A stretch of DNA of 64,000 bases from positions 16,570 to 80,569 of the forward strand of contig JACPWC010000014.1 in the NCBI GenBank assembly GCA_016197225.1, read 5' to 3'. Source of the DNA: Chloroflexota bacterium. GTDB taxonomy: Bacteria > Chloroflexota > Anaerolineae > Anaerolineales > VGOW01. The stretch's first letter is position 1. Every line of letters begins with the position of its first letter. A program made the translations under genes and the position numbers. Shown piece by piece: positions 17,101 through 24,233 of this stretch. The notes under the pieces are model-generated. The model was not told the DNA's origin and did not search any database. It saw nothing but the letters and a program-made list of their open reading frames with translations.

Positions 17101-18483
17101 ATGACTCTTTGGGGCGGGCGGTTTGAAGGCAAGATCGATCCGCTGGCGATGCAGTTGAATGCGTCGCTGGCGGTGGACAAGCGGTTGTGGGATGCCGACA
17201 TTTGCGGGAGCGTGGCCTGGGCGAGGGCGCTAGCGCGAGCGGGCGTAATCACAGCGGCAGAGGCCGACAAACTGTGCGCCGGTTTGCAAACGGTGTGGGC
17301 CGAATTCAACGACGGTTCGTTTGCATTTGCGGCGAGCGATGAGGACATTCACACAGCCGTGGAACGGCGGTTGGGCGAGATCGTCGGCGAGGTGGCCGGC
17401 AAACTGCACACCGGGCGCAGTCGCAACGATCAGGTGGCGACCGACTTTCGATTATGGACGATGGAGGCAATTGGTGTTCTGGTGAATCGCGTAGGCACTT
17501 TGCAGTCCACTCTCGTCGCCAAAGCCGAGGCTGAACTCGAAACGATTCTGCCGGGCTACACGCACACCCAACGCGCCCAGCCAATCCTGTTCAGCCACTG
17601 GTTGCTGAGTCACTTCTGGGCGTTGGAGCGAGACAAAGAGCGGCTGGCTCAGACTCGAGGGCGAGCGGACGTGATGCCGCTCGGATCGGCGGCGCTGGCC
17701 GGGACCGGGTTTCCAATTGATCGGGCCGCGTTGGCCGCCGACTTAGGGTTTGCCATCGTGGCCCCGAACAGCCTTGATGCGGTGGCCGACCGCGACTTCG
17801 CCGCCGAGTTTCTTTTCGATTGCGCCCTCATTGGCTCGCATCTTAGCCGCCTGGCCGACGCGCTGATTTTGTATTCGACAACAGAGTTCGGGTTTGTGGA
17901 GATGGCCGACGCTTACTCAACCGGCTCCAGCATCATGCCTCAGAAGAAGAACCCGGATATGCTTGAACTGGCGCGGGGCAAGGCCGGAACGTTGATCGGG
18001 TTGTTGACCGGCTTGCTTTCGGTTTTGAAGGGATTGCCGTCGGCTTACGACAAAGACTTGCAGGAGGACAAAGCCCCGGTCTTTGCCGCCTTTGATATGT
18101 TGGACGTGTTACTGCCGGTGGTGGCCGGAACAGTGGCGACGATGGCGGTGAACCGGGAGCGGATGCGGGCGGCGGTGGACTCGAGCCTGCTGGCGACCGA
18201 GTTGGCAGATTATTTAGTCAGGAAGGGCGTGCCATTTCGGGCGGCGCACGGCGTTGTCGGTAAGATGGTGCGAATGGGGATCGAGAGAGGATTGGAGATT
18301 GGAGAATTGAAATTGGATGATTTGCGTGAGATCAGCCCGGCGTTCGACGAGGACGTTCGGGCCGCCTTCAACGCCGCCACGGCGGTGGCGGCCCGAAACG
18401 TGATCGGCGGCACCGCCCCGGAGTCGGTTCGGGATCAACTCGAGGCGGCCAAATCGTTAATCGAAACCGGCTCATCAACTTGA
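17101..18483 (+). CDS. argH: Argininosuccinate lyase
   Basis: A 460-residue fumarase-superfamily enzyme releasing arginine and fumarate. Motifs: 'WGGRFEGKIDPLAMQLNAS', 'EDIHTAVERRLGEIVG', 'LHTGRSRNDQVATDFRLW', 'GYTHTQRAQPILFSHW' and the lyase signature 'GSSIMPQKKNPD'. Residues about 395-408 (IERGLEIGELKLDDL) are encoded by GATTGGAGATTGGAGAATTG-type repeat sequence also seen in lysJ and between genes, so this surface segment looks repeat-derived. It starts directly after the hairpin repeat. Confidence 0.97.
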   Translation: MTLWGGRFEGKIDPLAMQLNASLAVDKRLWDADICGSVAWARALARAGVITAAEADKLCAGLQTVWAEFNDGSFAFAASDEDIHTAVERRLGEIVGEVAGKLHTGRSRNDQVATDFRLWTMEAIGVLVNRVGTLQSTLVAKAEAELETILPGYTHTQRAQPILFSHWLLSHFWALERDKERLAQTRGRADVMPLGSAALAGTGFPIDRAALAADLGFAIVAPNSLDAVADRDFAAEFLFDCALIGSHLSRLADALILYSTTEFGFVEMADAYSTGSSIMPQKKNPDMLELARGKAGTLIGLLTGLLSVLKGLPSAYDKDLQEDKAPVFAAFDMLDVLLPVVAGTVATMAVNRERMRAAVDSSLLATELADYLVRKGVPFRAAHGVVGKMVRMGIERGLEIGELKLDDLREISPAFDEDVRAAFNAATAVAARNVIGGTAPESVRDQLEAAKSLIETGSST

Positions 18484-18519
18484 ACAAACGAAGGCGCGAG
18501 ATGTTATGCAGGATTGCTC

Positions 18520-18624
18520 ATGACCCTTGCTTCAAGTCATGATAAATTTGGCCTAATGTTTACAGTTGCTCTACCCAAGCGTGAGTTCCGTCTGCCGAGC
18601 CGTCCCAAATGGGGTCTCGGTTAG
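18520..18624 (+). CDS. Arg/Lys-rich leader peptide upstream of lysW
   Basis: A 34-codon ORF from ATG 18520 (AGGA 6 nt upstream) or 22 codons from ATG 18556, ending at TAG 18622. The C-terminal half reads 'PKREFRLPSRPKW', with Arg encoded by CGT three times. Codons 18611-18618 (GGGGTCTC, in the Trp-Gly-Leu codons) are the antiterminator strand, so a ribosome reaching the stop would mask it. Both features match a classical attenuator leader. Confidence 0.62.
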   Translation: MTLASSHDKFGLMFTVALPKREFRLPSRPKWGLG

Positions 18625-18700
18625 TTTGGCTTGGGTAAGCACTTTGAAGTTTTAGGCCACGCGAACGGAGACCCCTCACTTTGAGGGGTTTTTTATTTTT
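18611..18700 (+). promoter_or_regulatory. Attenuator: antiterminator plus intrinsic terminator before lysW
   Basis: GGGGTCTC at 18611-18618 is the exact reverse complement of GAGACCCC at 18668-18675. The latter overlaps the 5' arm of a terminator, ACCCCTCA/TGAGGGGT (18671-18678 and 18682-18689), followed by TTTTTTATTTTT. The two helices are mutually exclusive. An additional helix ACCCAAGC/GCTTGGGT (18573-18580 and 18629-18636) spans the Arg codons. The element lies between argH and lysW inside the operon. Confidence 0.72.
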
Positions 18701-18702
18701 CC

Positions 18703-18737
18703 AGACCTGTCAGGTTTGTTGGAAACCTGACAGGTCT
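18703..18737. repeat. Perfect palindrome AGACCTGTCAGGTTT
   Basis: 15-nt perfect arms with a 5-nt loop (GTTGG) directly after the attenuator terminator and 21 nt before lysW. Confidence 0.85.
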
Positions 18738-18758
18738 ACTGAAAAGGAGACTATGATA

Positions 18759-18923
18759 ATGGCTACTTGTCCTGAATGCGAAGGCGCTTTGACTCTCGGC
18801 GGCGACGTGCAGAGCGGTGAGATCGTCGTCTGCGGCGATTGCGGGGTTGATCTTGAAGTGATCAGCCTTGCGCCCCTTTCGCTGTCGCTGGCTCCCCAGG
18901 AAGCGGAAGACTGGGGGGAATAA
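18759..18923 (+). CDS. lysW: Alpha-aminoadipate/glutamate carrier protein LysW
   Basis: A 54-residue acidic carrier. N-terminal 'CPECEGAL' and central 'VVCGDCGVDLEVI' supply the four Cys of the zinc site, and the C-terminus is the diagnostic 'EDWGE', whose terminal Glu gamma-carboxyl is joined to the amino group of the substrate. Start ATG 18759 (MATCPECEG) is preferred over ATG 18753 because AAGGAGA lies 8 nt upstream. It protects the amino group of alpha-aminoadipate (lysine route) or glutamate (arginine route) while LysX, LysZ, LysY, LysJ and LysK act. Confidence 0.95.
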   Translation: MATCPECEGALTLGGDVQSGEIVVCGDCGVDLEVISLAPLSLSLAPQEAEDWGE

Positions 18924-18971
18924 ATAGCAAATAACCAGTAACCGAGAATCGGTTACTGGTTATTTGTTATT
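18923..18971. repeat. Palindrome AAATAACCAGTAACCGA
   Basis: 23-nt arms with one mismatch and a 3-nt loop, between lysW and lysX. The left arm begins within the lysW stop codon region. Confidence 0.85.
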
Positions 18972-18982
18972 GCTGAGAACTT

Positions 18983-19637
18983 ATGAAGATTGGCGTTTTA
19001 TACTCGCGTGTGCGAGTCGAAGAGAAGTGGTTGTTTGAGGCGCTGGACAAGCGTGGGCCGGATGGGGTCAGCTATGACAGGATTGACGACCGCGAGGCCA
19101 AATTCAATTTGGACGCGCCCGGCGAGTGGTTGAACTACGACGTGGTGCTGGAACGCGGTGGTGCTCAAACCGGTGATCGGCTCGTGGGGGCGGATGGTGT
19201 CGAAGATCAACGACCGCGAGGCGGCGGAGGCCGTCCTTGAGCATCGTGAAGTGCTGGGCAACTATCAGCACCAGATTTTTTATATTCAAGAACTCATTCG
19301 CAAGCCGGGCCGAGACATCCGGGCCTTTGTGGCCGGCGACGAAACGATGACGGCGATTTATCGCACCTCGGAGCATTGGATCACCAACACGGCGCGCGGC
19401 GGTAAAGGGAGCGTGTGTCCGGTAACGCCTGAGTTGAATGAAATCTGTCGGGCCGCCGCCGAGGCGGTGGGCGGCGGGGTTCTGGCCATTGACCTGCTGG
19501 AAGACCCCGACCGGGGCTTGCTGGTCAACGAAGTCAATCACACCATGGAGTTCCACACGACTGTGCCGACGACTGGCGTGGACATTCCGGGCAAGATTAT
19601 TGATTACACAGTGCAAGTTGGGAAGGCAAGGAAATGA
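18983..19637 (+). pseudogene. lysX: LysW-glutamate/aminoadipate ligase LysX, internally deleted and frameshifted
   Basis: The first frame (18983 to about 19155) gives the normal LysX start 'MKIGVLYSRVRVEEKWLFEALDKRG' up to 'YDVVLER'. The protein then resumes in another frame from 19158 with '[29 protein letters not shown]', '[18 protein letters not shown]' and '[32 protein letters not shown]'. About 65-70 residues of the family (the segment between the N-terminal domain and the central ATP-grasp loop) are absent. GTGGTGCT occurs on both sides of the junction (19142-19149 and 19158-19165). Without the missing part no active ligase is expected, yet lysW, lysY, lysZ, lysJ and lysK are intact. 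Assembly error must be considered. Confidence 0.82.
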
Positions 19638-19659
19638 AGGAAATGGGGGAAAAGGGTTG

Positions 19660-20697
19660 ATGGCGATTCGGGTTTCGATAGTTGGGGCGTCGGGGTACAC
19701 CGGCGGCGAGTTACTGCGGCTGTTGCTGTTTCACCCGCAGGTGGAAGTCTATCAAGCCATCTCTAACAGCGCCGCCGGCGAGTTCATCCACAGCCAGCAT
19801 CCCAATTTGCGCAAGCGAACGCAGTTACAATTCACCAGCCGCGATGCGCTGAAGGAGTGCGATGTGCTGTTTCTGGCGACGCCGCACGGCGAGTCACAGA
19901 AGCAGATTGAGCGCTGGGCAAAGTTTGCGCCGAAGATCGTTGACCTCTCGGCGGACTTTCGCTTGCGCGACGCGGCGCTGTACGAACGCTGGTACGGCGA
20001 GAAGCACGCCGCGCCCGACTGGCTGGGAAAGTTTGTGTACGGCCTGCCGGAACTTCAGCGCGAGGCCATAAAGACGGCGAATTACATCAGTGGGGTGGGG
20101 TGCAACGCGACGGCGTCCAATTTAGCCCTCCTGCCTCTAGTAAAGGCTGATCTGCTCCACCCGACCCAACCCATTGTTGTGGATGTCAAAACCGGATCGT
20201 CCGAGGGTGGCGCGACGGTCAACCCCGGCTCACATCACCCTGAAAAGAGTCACTCGGTGCGTTCGTACGCCCCAATCGGCCACCGCCACACCGCCGAAAT
20301 TATCCAGGAACTTGGTTTGCATGATGTGCATTTGAGCATGACAGCCGTGGACTTGGTGCGCGGGGTGTTGGCTACGGCCCATGCCTTTCTCAAGCCAGGC
20401 GTGACTGAAAAGGATTTGTGGCGGGCGTACCGGGCGGCGTACAGCAACGAGCCGTTTGTGCGGATCGTGAAAGACCGGGGCGGCATCCACCGCGTGCCCG
20501 ACCCCAAAATTCTCGCCGGGTCAAATTACGCCGACGTGGGCTTTGAGCTTGATTCTGAAACCGGGCGGTGCGTGGCACTGGCGGCGATTGACAACCTGAT
20601 GAAGGGTGCGGCGGGCAGTGCCGTGCAGGCCATGAACATCATGTGCGGATTTGAGGAAACGGTGGGGCTGGAATTTCCGGGCCTGCACCCGATTTAA
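19660..20697 (+). CDS. lysY: LysW-linked N-acyl-phosphate reductase (LysY/ArgC-type)
   Basis: A 345-residue NADPH-dependent reductase forming the LysW-bound semialdehyde from the acyl phosphate made by LysZ. N-terminal 'VSIVGASGYTGGELLRLLLFHPQVEV' is the ArgC-type dinucleotide site; 'GVGCNATASNLALLPL' carries the catalytic Cys; 'GSSEGGATVNPGSHHPE' and 'GHRHTAEI' carry the substrate-binding residues. ATG 19660 follows a purine-rich GGGGGAAAAGGG. Starts upstream lie in the lysX 3' part. Confidence 0.93.
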   Translation: MAIRVSIVGASGYTGGELLRLLLFHPQVEVYQAISNSAAGEFIHSQHPNLRKRTQLQFTSRDALKECDVLFLATPHGESQKQIERWAKFAPKIVDLSADFRLRDAALYERWYGEKHAAPDWLGKFVYGLPELQREAIKTANYISGVGCNATASNLALLPLVKADLLHPTQPIVVDVKTGSSEGGATVNPGSHHPEKSHSVRSYAPIGHRHTAEIIQELGLHDVHLSMTAVDLVRGVLATAHAFLKPGVTEKDLWRAYRAAYSNEPFVRIVKDRGGIHRVPDPKILAGSNYADVGFELDSETGRCVALAAIDNLMKGAAGSAVQAMNIMCGFEETVGLEFPGLHPI

Positions 20698-20703
20698 TGG
20701 GAC

Positions 20704-20797
20704 GCAGATAAACGCAGATACACACAGATTTTTTATCTGTGTTCACACCTGCACTTGCGTTCCGGTGCAAGTGTCTGTGTAAATCTGTGTCCAATAC
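20704..20797. repeat. ACGCAGATAAACGCAGAT-type repeat with two hairpins
   Basis: Contains direct repeats of ACGCAGAT, a perfect ACACAGAT/ATCTGTGT hairpin and a CACTTGC/GCAAGTG hairpin, closing with a further AAATCTGTGT. It fills the lysY-lysZ gap. The same GACGCAGATAAACGCAGAT text recurs at 24202 at the start of lysK. Confidence 0.8.
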
Positions 20798-20801
20798 ACT
20801 G

Positions 20802-21605
20802 ATGATTGTTGTGAAAATGGGCGGTACAACCGGCGTGAATGTGGAAGCGGTGATGGCCGACATTGCCGTGCAAGTGCGCGCCGGGCAGAAGATGGTAGTA
20901 GTGCACGGCGGTTCGGGTGAGACGAACGCTATTTCGGAGCAACTCGGCCACCCGCCGCGATTTGTCACTTCGCCGTCAGGTTTCACCTCACGCTACACCG
21001 ATCGGGCGACGCTCGAAATTTTTGCGATGGTGACGGCGGGCAAAATAAATACGTTGCTAGTAGAGAAATTGCAGAAGCTGTGCGTCAACGCTTTCGGTCT
21101 GTCGGGCGTGGACGGGCGGTTGATGGTAGCAAAACGCAAAGATGCTATTCGTATCGTCGAGAACAGCAAACAGCGGATTTTACGGGATGATTACACAGGG
21201 AAGATCGAAGAAGTAAATAGTTATTTGTTATTGATGTTATTGGATAACGGTTACACGCCGGTGATTGCGCCGCTAGCGATCTCGCCCGAAGGCGACGCGC
21301 TGAACGTGGACGCCGATCGGGCGGCAGCGATGGTGGCCGGGGCCGTGGCGGCTGAACAGTTGATCATCCTCTCCAACGTGCCGGGCCTGCTCCGCAATTT
21401 TCCCGACGAGAGTTCGCTCATCGCACACATTGACAAGGCGAAGGTAGAACAATCCCTTGAATTTGCCGAGGGGCGGATGAAGAAGAAGGTGCTGGGCGCG
21501 AGTGAGGCGCTGGGCCTGGGCGTGGCGAAGGTGGTGTTCGCCGATGGCCGCGTAGAGACTCCGGTGGTGAATGCGCTGGCGGGCAAAGGAACAGTGATCT
21601 CGTAA
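20802..21605 (+). CDS. lysZ: LysW-linked aminoadipate/glutamate kinase
   Basis: A 267-residue amino acid kinase-family enzyme phosphorylating the side-chain carboxyl of the LysW-bound substrate. Signatures: 'MIVVKMGGTTGVN' at the N-terminus, 'MVVVHGGSGETNAISEQLG' (Gly-rich ATP/substrate loop), 'GYTPVIAPLAISPEGDALNVDADRAAAMVAGA' and 'LIILSNVPGLLR'. Length and order match LysZ/ArgB. ATG 20802 gives the normal N-terminus; upstream frame sequence is repeat DNA. Its TAA shares a base with the next ATG (TAATG). Confidence 0.93.
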   Translation: MIVVKMGGTTGVNVEAVMADIAVQVRAGQKMVVVHGGSGETNAISEQLGHPPRFVTSPSGFTSRYTDRATLEIFAMVTAGKINTLLVEKLQKLCVNAFGLSGVDGRLMVAKRKDAIRIVENSKQRILRDDYTGKIEEVNSYLLLMLLDNGYTPVIAPLAISPEGDALNVDADRAAAMVAGAVAAEQLIILSNVPGLLRNFPDESSLIAHIDKAKVEQSLEFAEGRMKKKVLGASEALGLGVAKVVFADGRVETPVVNALAGKGTVIS

Positions 21606-22312
21606 TGTTCTCAAAGTCAGCGGCTTTCTATGATGCAATTTACGCCGCCGTCGGCAAGGACTACGGGCGTGAAGTTGAAATTTTGCACGCGCTTATTCAA
21701 GAGCATAAACGTTCCGCCGGCAACAGCTTGTTGGACGTTGCTTGCGGTACGGGAAGCCACATTCTTCATCTAAGGCAACACTACGACGTCTCCGGCCTCG
21801 ACCTCGACCCAAGCATCTTGAAGGTTGCCCGCCAGCGTTGTCCAGATGTGAACTTCTATCAGGCCGACATGGCCGATTTTCAGCTTGACCACCAGTTCGA
21901 TGTAGTCACCTGCTTATTCAGTTCAATCGGCTATGTCAAAACAGTGGAGGGACTTGGGAGGGCCATTGCGACCATGAAGCGGCATTTGCAACCTGACGGC
22001 CTGTTAGTTGTCGAGCCGTGGTTCGCGCCTGACGACATGCGCTCCGGCTACGTCCACGGCGTGTTTGTCGATCAACCTGACCTCAAGATCGCCCGTATGA
22101 GTGTTACCGTAATCGCCGACAAGGTTTCTTCGTTCGACTTTCATTATCTTGTTGCTACGCCGAACGGCGTGGAGCATTTTGTCGAGCATCACGCGCTTGG
22201 CCTGTTCACACACGACGAATATTTGTCTGCCTTCCACGCCTGCGGACTAGAGGCGATCCACGACGTTAAAGGTCTAGACGAACGTGGCCTGTATCTCAGC
22301 CTCAACGTCTGA
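21605..22312 (+). CDS. Class I SAM-dependent methyltransferase within the arg/lysW operon
   Basis: A 235-residue methyltransferase: 'SLLDVACGTGSHILHL' (motif I, SAM glycine loop), 'VSGLDLDPSILKVAR' (acidic loop), 'FDVVTCLFSSIGYV' and 'LQPDGLLVVEPWF'. The overall pattern is like N,N-dimethyltransferases acting on amino sugars, but the substrate is unknown. It is translationally coupled to lysZ (TAATG) and precedes lysJ, a position not occupied by a methyltransferase in the classical Thermus cluster. Confidence 0.85.
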   Translation: MFSKSAAFYDAIYAAVGKDYGREVEILHALIQEHKRSAGNSLLDVACGTGSHILHLRQHYDVSGLDLDPSILKVARQRCPDVNFYQADMADFQLDHQFDVVTCLFSSIGYVKTVEGLGRAIATMKRHLQPDGLLVVEPWFAPDDMRSGYVHGVFVDQPDLKIARMSVTVIADKVSSFDFHYLVATPNGVEHFVEHHALGLFTHDEYLSAFHACGLEAIHDVKGLDERGLYLSLNV

Positions 22313-22352
22313 CTGGCTATCTGACCATTTGACTACCCGACTACCTGACCAC

Positions 22353-23537
22353 ATGACTATTCAAGACCTCGAATCCCAATACACTTCCGGCCTGTACACC
22401 AAACGCCCCATCGCCATCGTTCGCGGCAGTGGGGCGCATTTGTGGGACAGCGACGAGAACGAATACATTGACTGCGTGGGCGGGCAGGGGGCAGGCAACC
22501 TGGGCCACGCCAACCCGGCAGTGACGGCGGCCATTGTCGCTCAGGCCCAGACGCTCATCAGTTGCCCGGAGATGTTTTACAACGATCGTCGGGCCGAGTT
22601 GATCCAGAAATTGATCGGCATTGCGCCGAAGGGCATCCAGCGCGCTTACCTGTGCAGTTCCGGCACGGAGGCCGTGGAAGCGTGCCTCAAGTTCGCGCGG
22701 ATTGCGACGGGCCGCAAAGAAGTTGTGGCGACGATGCGCGGCTTTCATGGCCGGACGATTGGGGCGCTCTCGGCGACGTGGGAGAAGAAATACCGCGAGC
22801 CGTTCGAGCCGTTGTGGCCCGGTTTCAAACACGTGGCCTACAACGACCTGGCCGCCCTCGAGGCCGCCGTCACCGACCAGACGGCGGGCGTGATTCTGGA
22901 AGTGGTGCAGGGCGAGGGCGGGGTGCGGCCCGGCACGCTAGAATTTTTGCGCGGCGCGCAAAAGCTGTGCCGCGAGCGCGGGGCGATGTTAATCGTTGAC
23001 GAAGTGCAGACCGGATTCGGGCGCACGGGCAAGATGTTTGCTTGCGAGCATTACGGCCTGGAGCCGGACTTGATGGCGCTGGCAAAGTCCATCGCCGGCG
23101 GCCTGCCGATGGGCGCGGCGTTGATTGGCGAACGGGTGGGGCAACTGCCGCCGCAGGTGCATGGCTCGACGTTCGGCGGCAACCCGCTGGCGTGCGCGGC
23201 CTCGCTGGCGGCGATTGAGTATTTGCAGGCGAACCGTTTACCTGAGAGAGTTGCGGAGATGGGAGATTGGTGGATTGGAGAATTGAAGAGAATTGAATCG
23301 CCGCTGATTCGTGAAGTGCGCGGGCTGGGGTTGATGGTGGGGATTGAACTCAAGCAAAAGGTGACGCCGTTTTTGCAGGCGTTGATGGCTAAAGGTGTGC
23401 TGGCCCTGCCTGCCGGGTTGACCGTCTTGCGGTTCCTGCCGCCGCTGGTGATTGAAGAGGCCGACTTGGTGCGGGTGGTGGAAGCGGTGAGGGAAGTACT
23501 GGCAGAGCCGGTCAAAGCGGGCGTTGTTGAAGAATAA
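22353..23537 (+). CDS. lysJ: LysW-gamma-lysine/ornithine aminotransferase
   Basis: A 394-residue class III aminotransferase converting the LysW-bound semialdehyde to the amine. Motifs: '[19 protein letters not shown]', '[14 protein letters not shown]', '[18 protein letters not shown]' (PLP Asp) and '[16 protein letters not shown]' (Schiff-base Lys). Residues about 300-314 ([13 protein letters not shown]) are encoded by a GGAGATTGG..GGATTGGAGAATTG repeat like that in argH. ATG 22353 lies at the end of an oligonucleotide repeat (GACTAC/CTGACC units, 22311-22358). Its neighbours (lysZ, lysK) favour LysJ over ArgD. Confidence 0.9.
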   Translation: MTIQDLESQYTSGLYTKRPIAIVRGSGAHLWDSDENEYIDCVGGQGAGNLGHANPAVTAAIVAQAQTLISCPEMFYNDRRAELIQKLIGIAPKGIQRAYLCSSGTEAVEACLKFARIATGRKEVVATMRGFHGRTIGALSATWEKKYREPFEPLWPGFKHVAYNDLAALEAAVTDQTAGVILEVVQGEGGVRPGTLEFLRGAQKLCRERGAMLIVDEVQTGFGRTGKMFACEHYGLEPDLMALAKSIAGGLPMGAALIGERVGQLPPQVHGSTFGGNPLACAASLAAIEYLQANRLPERVAEMGDWWIGELKRIESPLIREVRGLGLMVGIELKQKVTPFLQALMAKGVLALPAGLTVLRFLPPLVIEEADLVRVVEAVREVLAEPVKAGVVEE

Positions 23538-23560
23538 GAACCTGTCTCTAAACTGGTGTT

Positions 23561-23628
23561 AGGTGACTGTCACCGGGGAGAGAAATGCCTGAATTTCACC
23601 GCATAGCATTGCCCGGTGACAGTCACCT
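23561..23628. repeat. Palindrome of palindromes, GGTGACTGTCACC
   Basis: Perfect 17-nt arms (AGGTGACTGTCACCGGG and complement, 23561-23577 and 23612-23628) flank a 34-nt centre. Each arm contains the palindrome GGTGAC-T-GTCACC, so either arm can also fold alone. It lies between lysJ and the pseudouridine synthase gene. Confidence 0.88.
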
Positions 23629-23643
23629 TGCTAAAATGGCGAG

Positions 23644-24213
23644 ATGCGCTACCTGCTGTTTTACAAGCCGTTCGAGGTGATGTCAGCCTTCACCGACCCG
23701 GAAGGGCGAAAGACGCTCGGCGACTTTATCGAGGTGAAGAATGTGTATTCGGCAGGGCGGCTGGATTACGACAGTGAAGGGTTGTTGCTGTTGACCGACG
23801 ATGGCGAAGTCATTCATCGGTTGACCGACCCGGAGTTTGATCACCCAAAGACTTATCTGGCGCAAGTGGAAGGCGTGGCGACGGAAGAAGCCGTGCGACG
23901 GTTGCGCGAGGGTGTGATTTTGCGCGGCGAGAGGACCAAGGCGGCTGAGGCCGAGATCGTGACTGACCCGCTTGTGCCGCCGCGCCCGGTGCGCGATTAT
24001 CACCCTGCAACGTGGATGAAGGTGGTTTTGCGCGAGGGCAAGAAGCGGCAACTGCGGCGGATGACGGCGGCGGTGGGCTTGCCGTGCTTGCGGCTGGTGC
24101 GAGTGGCGATTGGGCCGCTGACGTTGGGCGATCTTCAACCGGGGCAGTGGCGGTGGTTGACGGCTGAAGAAGAGCATCTTCTATTGAAGTCGCTCAGGTT
24201 AGGACGCAGATAA
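23644..24213 (+). CDS. RluE/RsuA-family pseudouridine synthase
   Basis: A 189-residue rRNA pseudouridine synthase without an S4 domain, like RluE, which modifies 23S rRNA. The catalytic block is 'SAGRLDYDSEGLLLLTDDG' with the nucleophilic Asp; 'YLAQVEG' and 'REGKKRQLRRMTAAVGLPCLRLVRVAIGPLTLG' complete the family fold. It stands between lysJ and lysK in the same orientation, apparently captured by the amino acid operon. The target base cannot be told from sequence. Confidence 0.88.
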   Translation: MRYLLFYKPFEVMSAFTDPEGRKTLGDFIEVKNVYSAGRLDYDSEGLLLLTDDGEVIHRLTDPEFDHPKTYLAQVEGVATEEAVRRLREGVILRGERTKAAEAEIVTDPLVPPRPVRDYHPATWMKVVLREGKKRQLRRMTAAVGLPCLRLVRVAIGPLTLGDLQPGQWRWLTAEEEHLLLKSLRLGRR

Positions 24214-24233
24214 ACGCAGATGAACGCGGATTT
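24202..24233. repeat. GACGCAGATAAACGCAGAT repeat overlapping the lysK start
   Basis: Three tandem-like copies of ACGCAGAT/ACGCGGAT. The lysK ATG (24220) and its first residues (MNADF) lie inside the repeat, the same text as at 20704. Confidence 0.75.

Noticed and set aside
18484..18758. Lysine riboswitch or T-box before lysW
   Set aside because: The conserved cores (lysine aptamer, T-box TGGNACCGCG) are absent; the Arg-rich ORF with antiterminator/terminator explains the region better.
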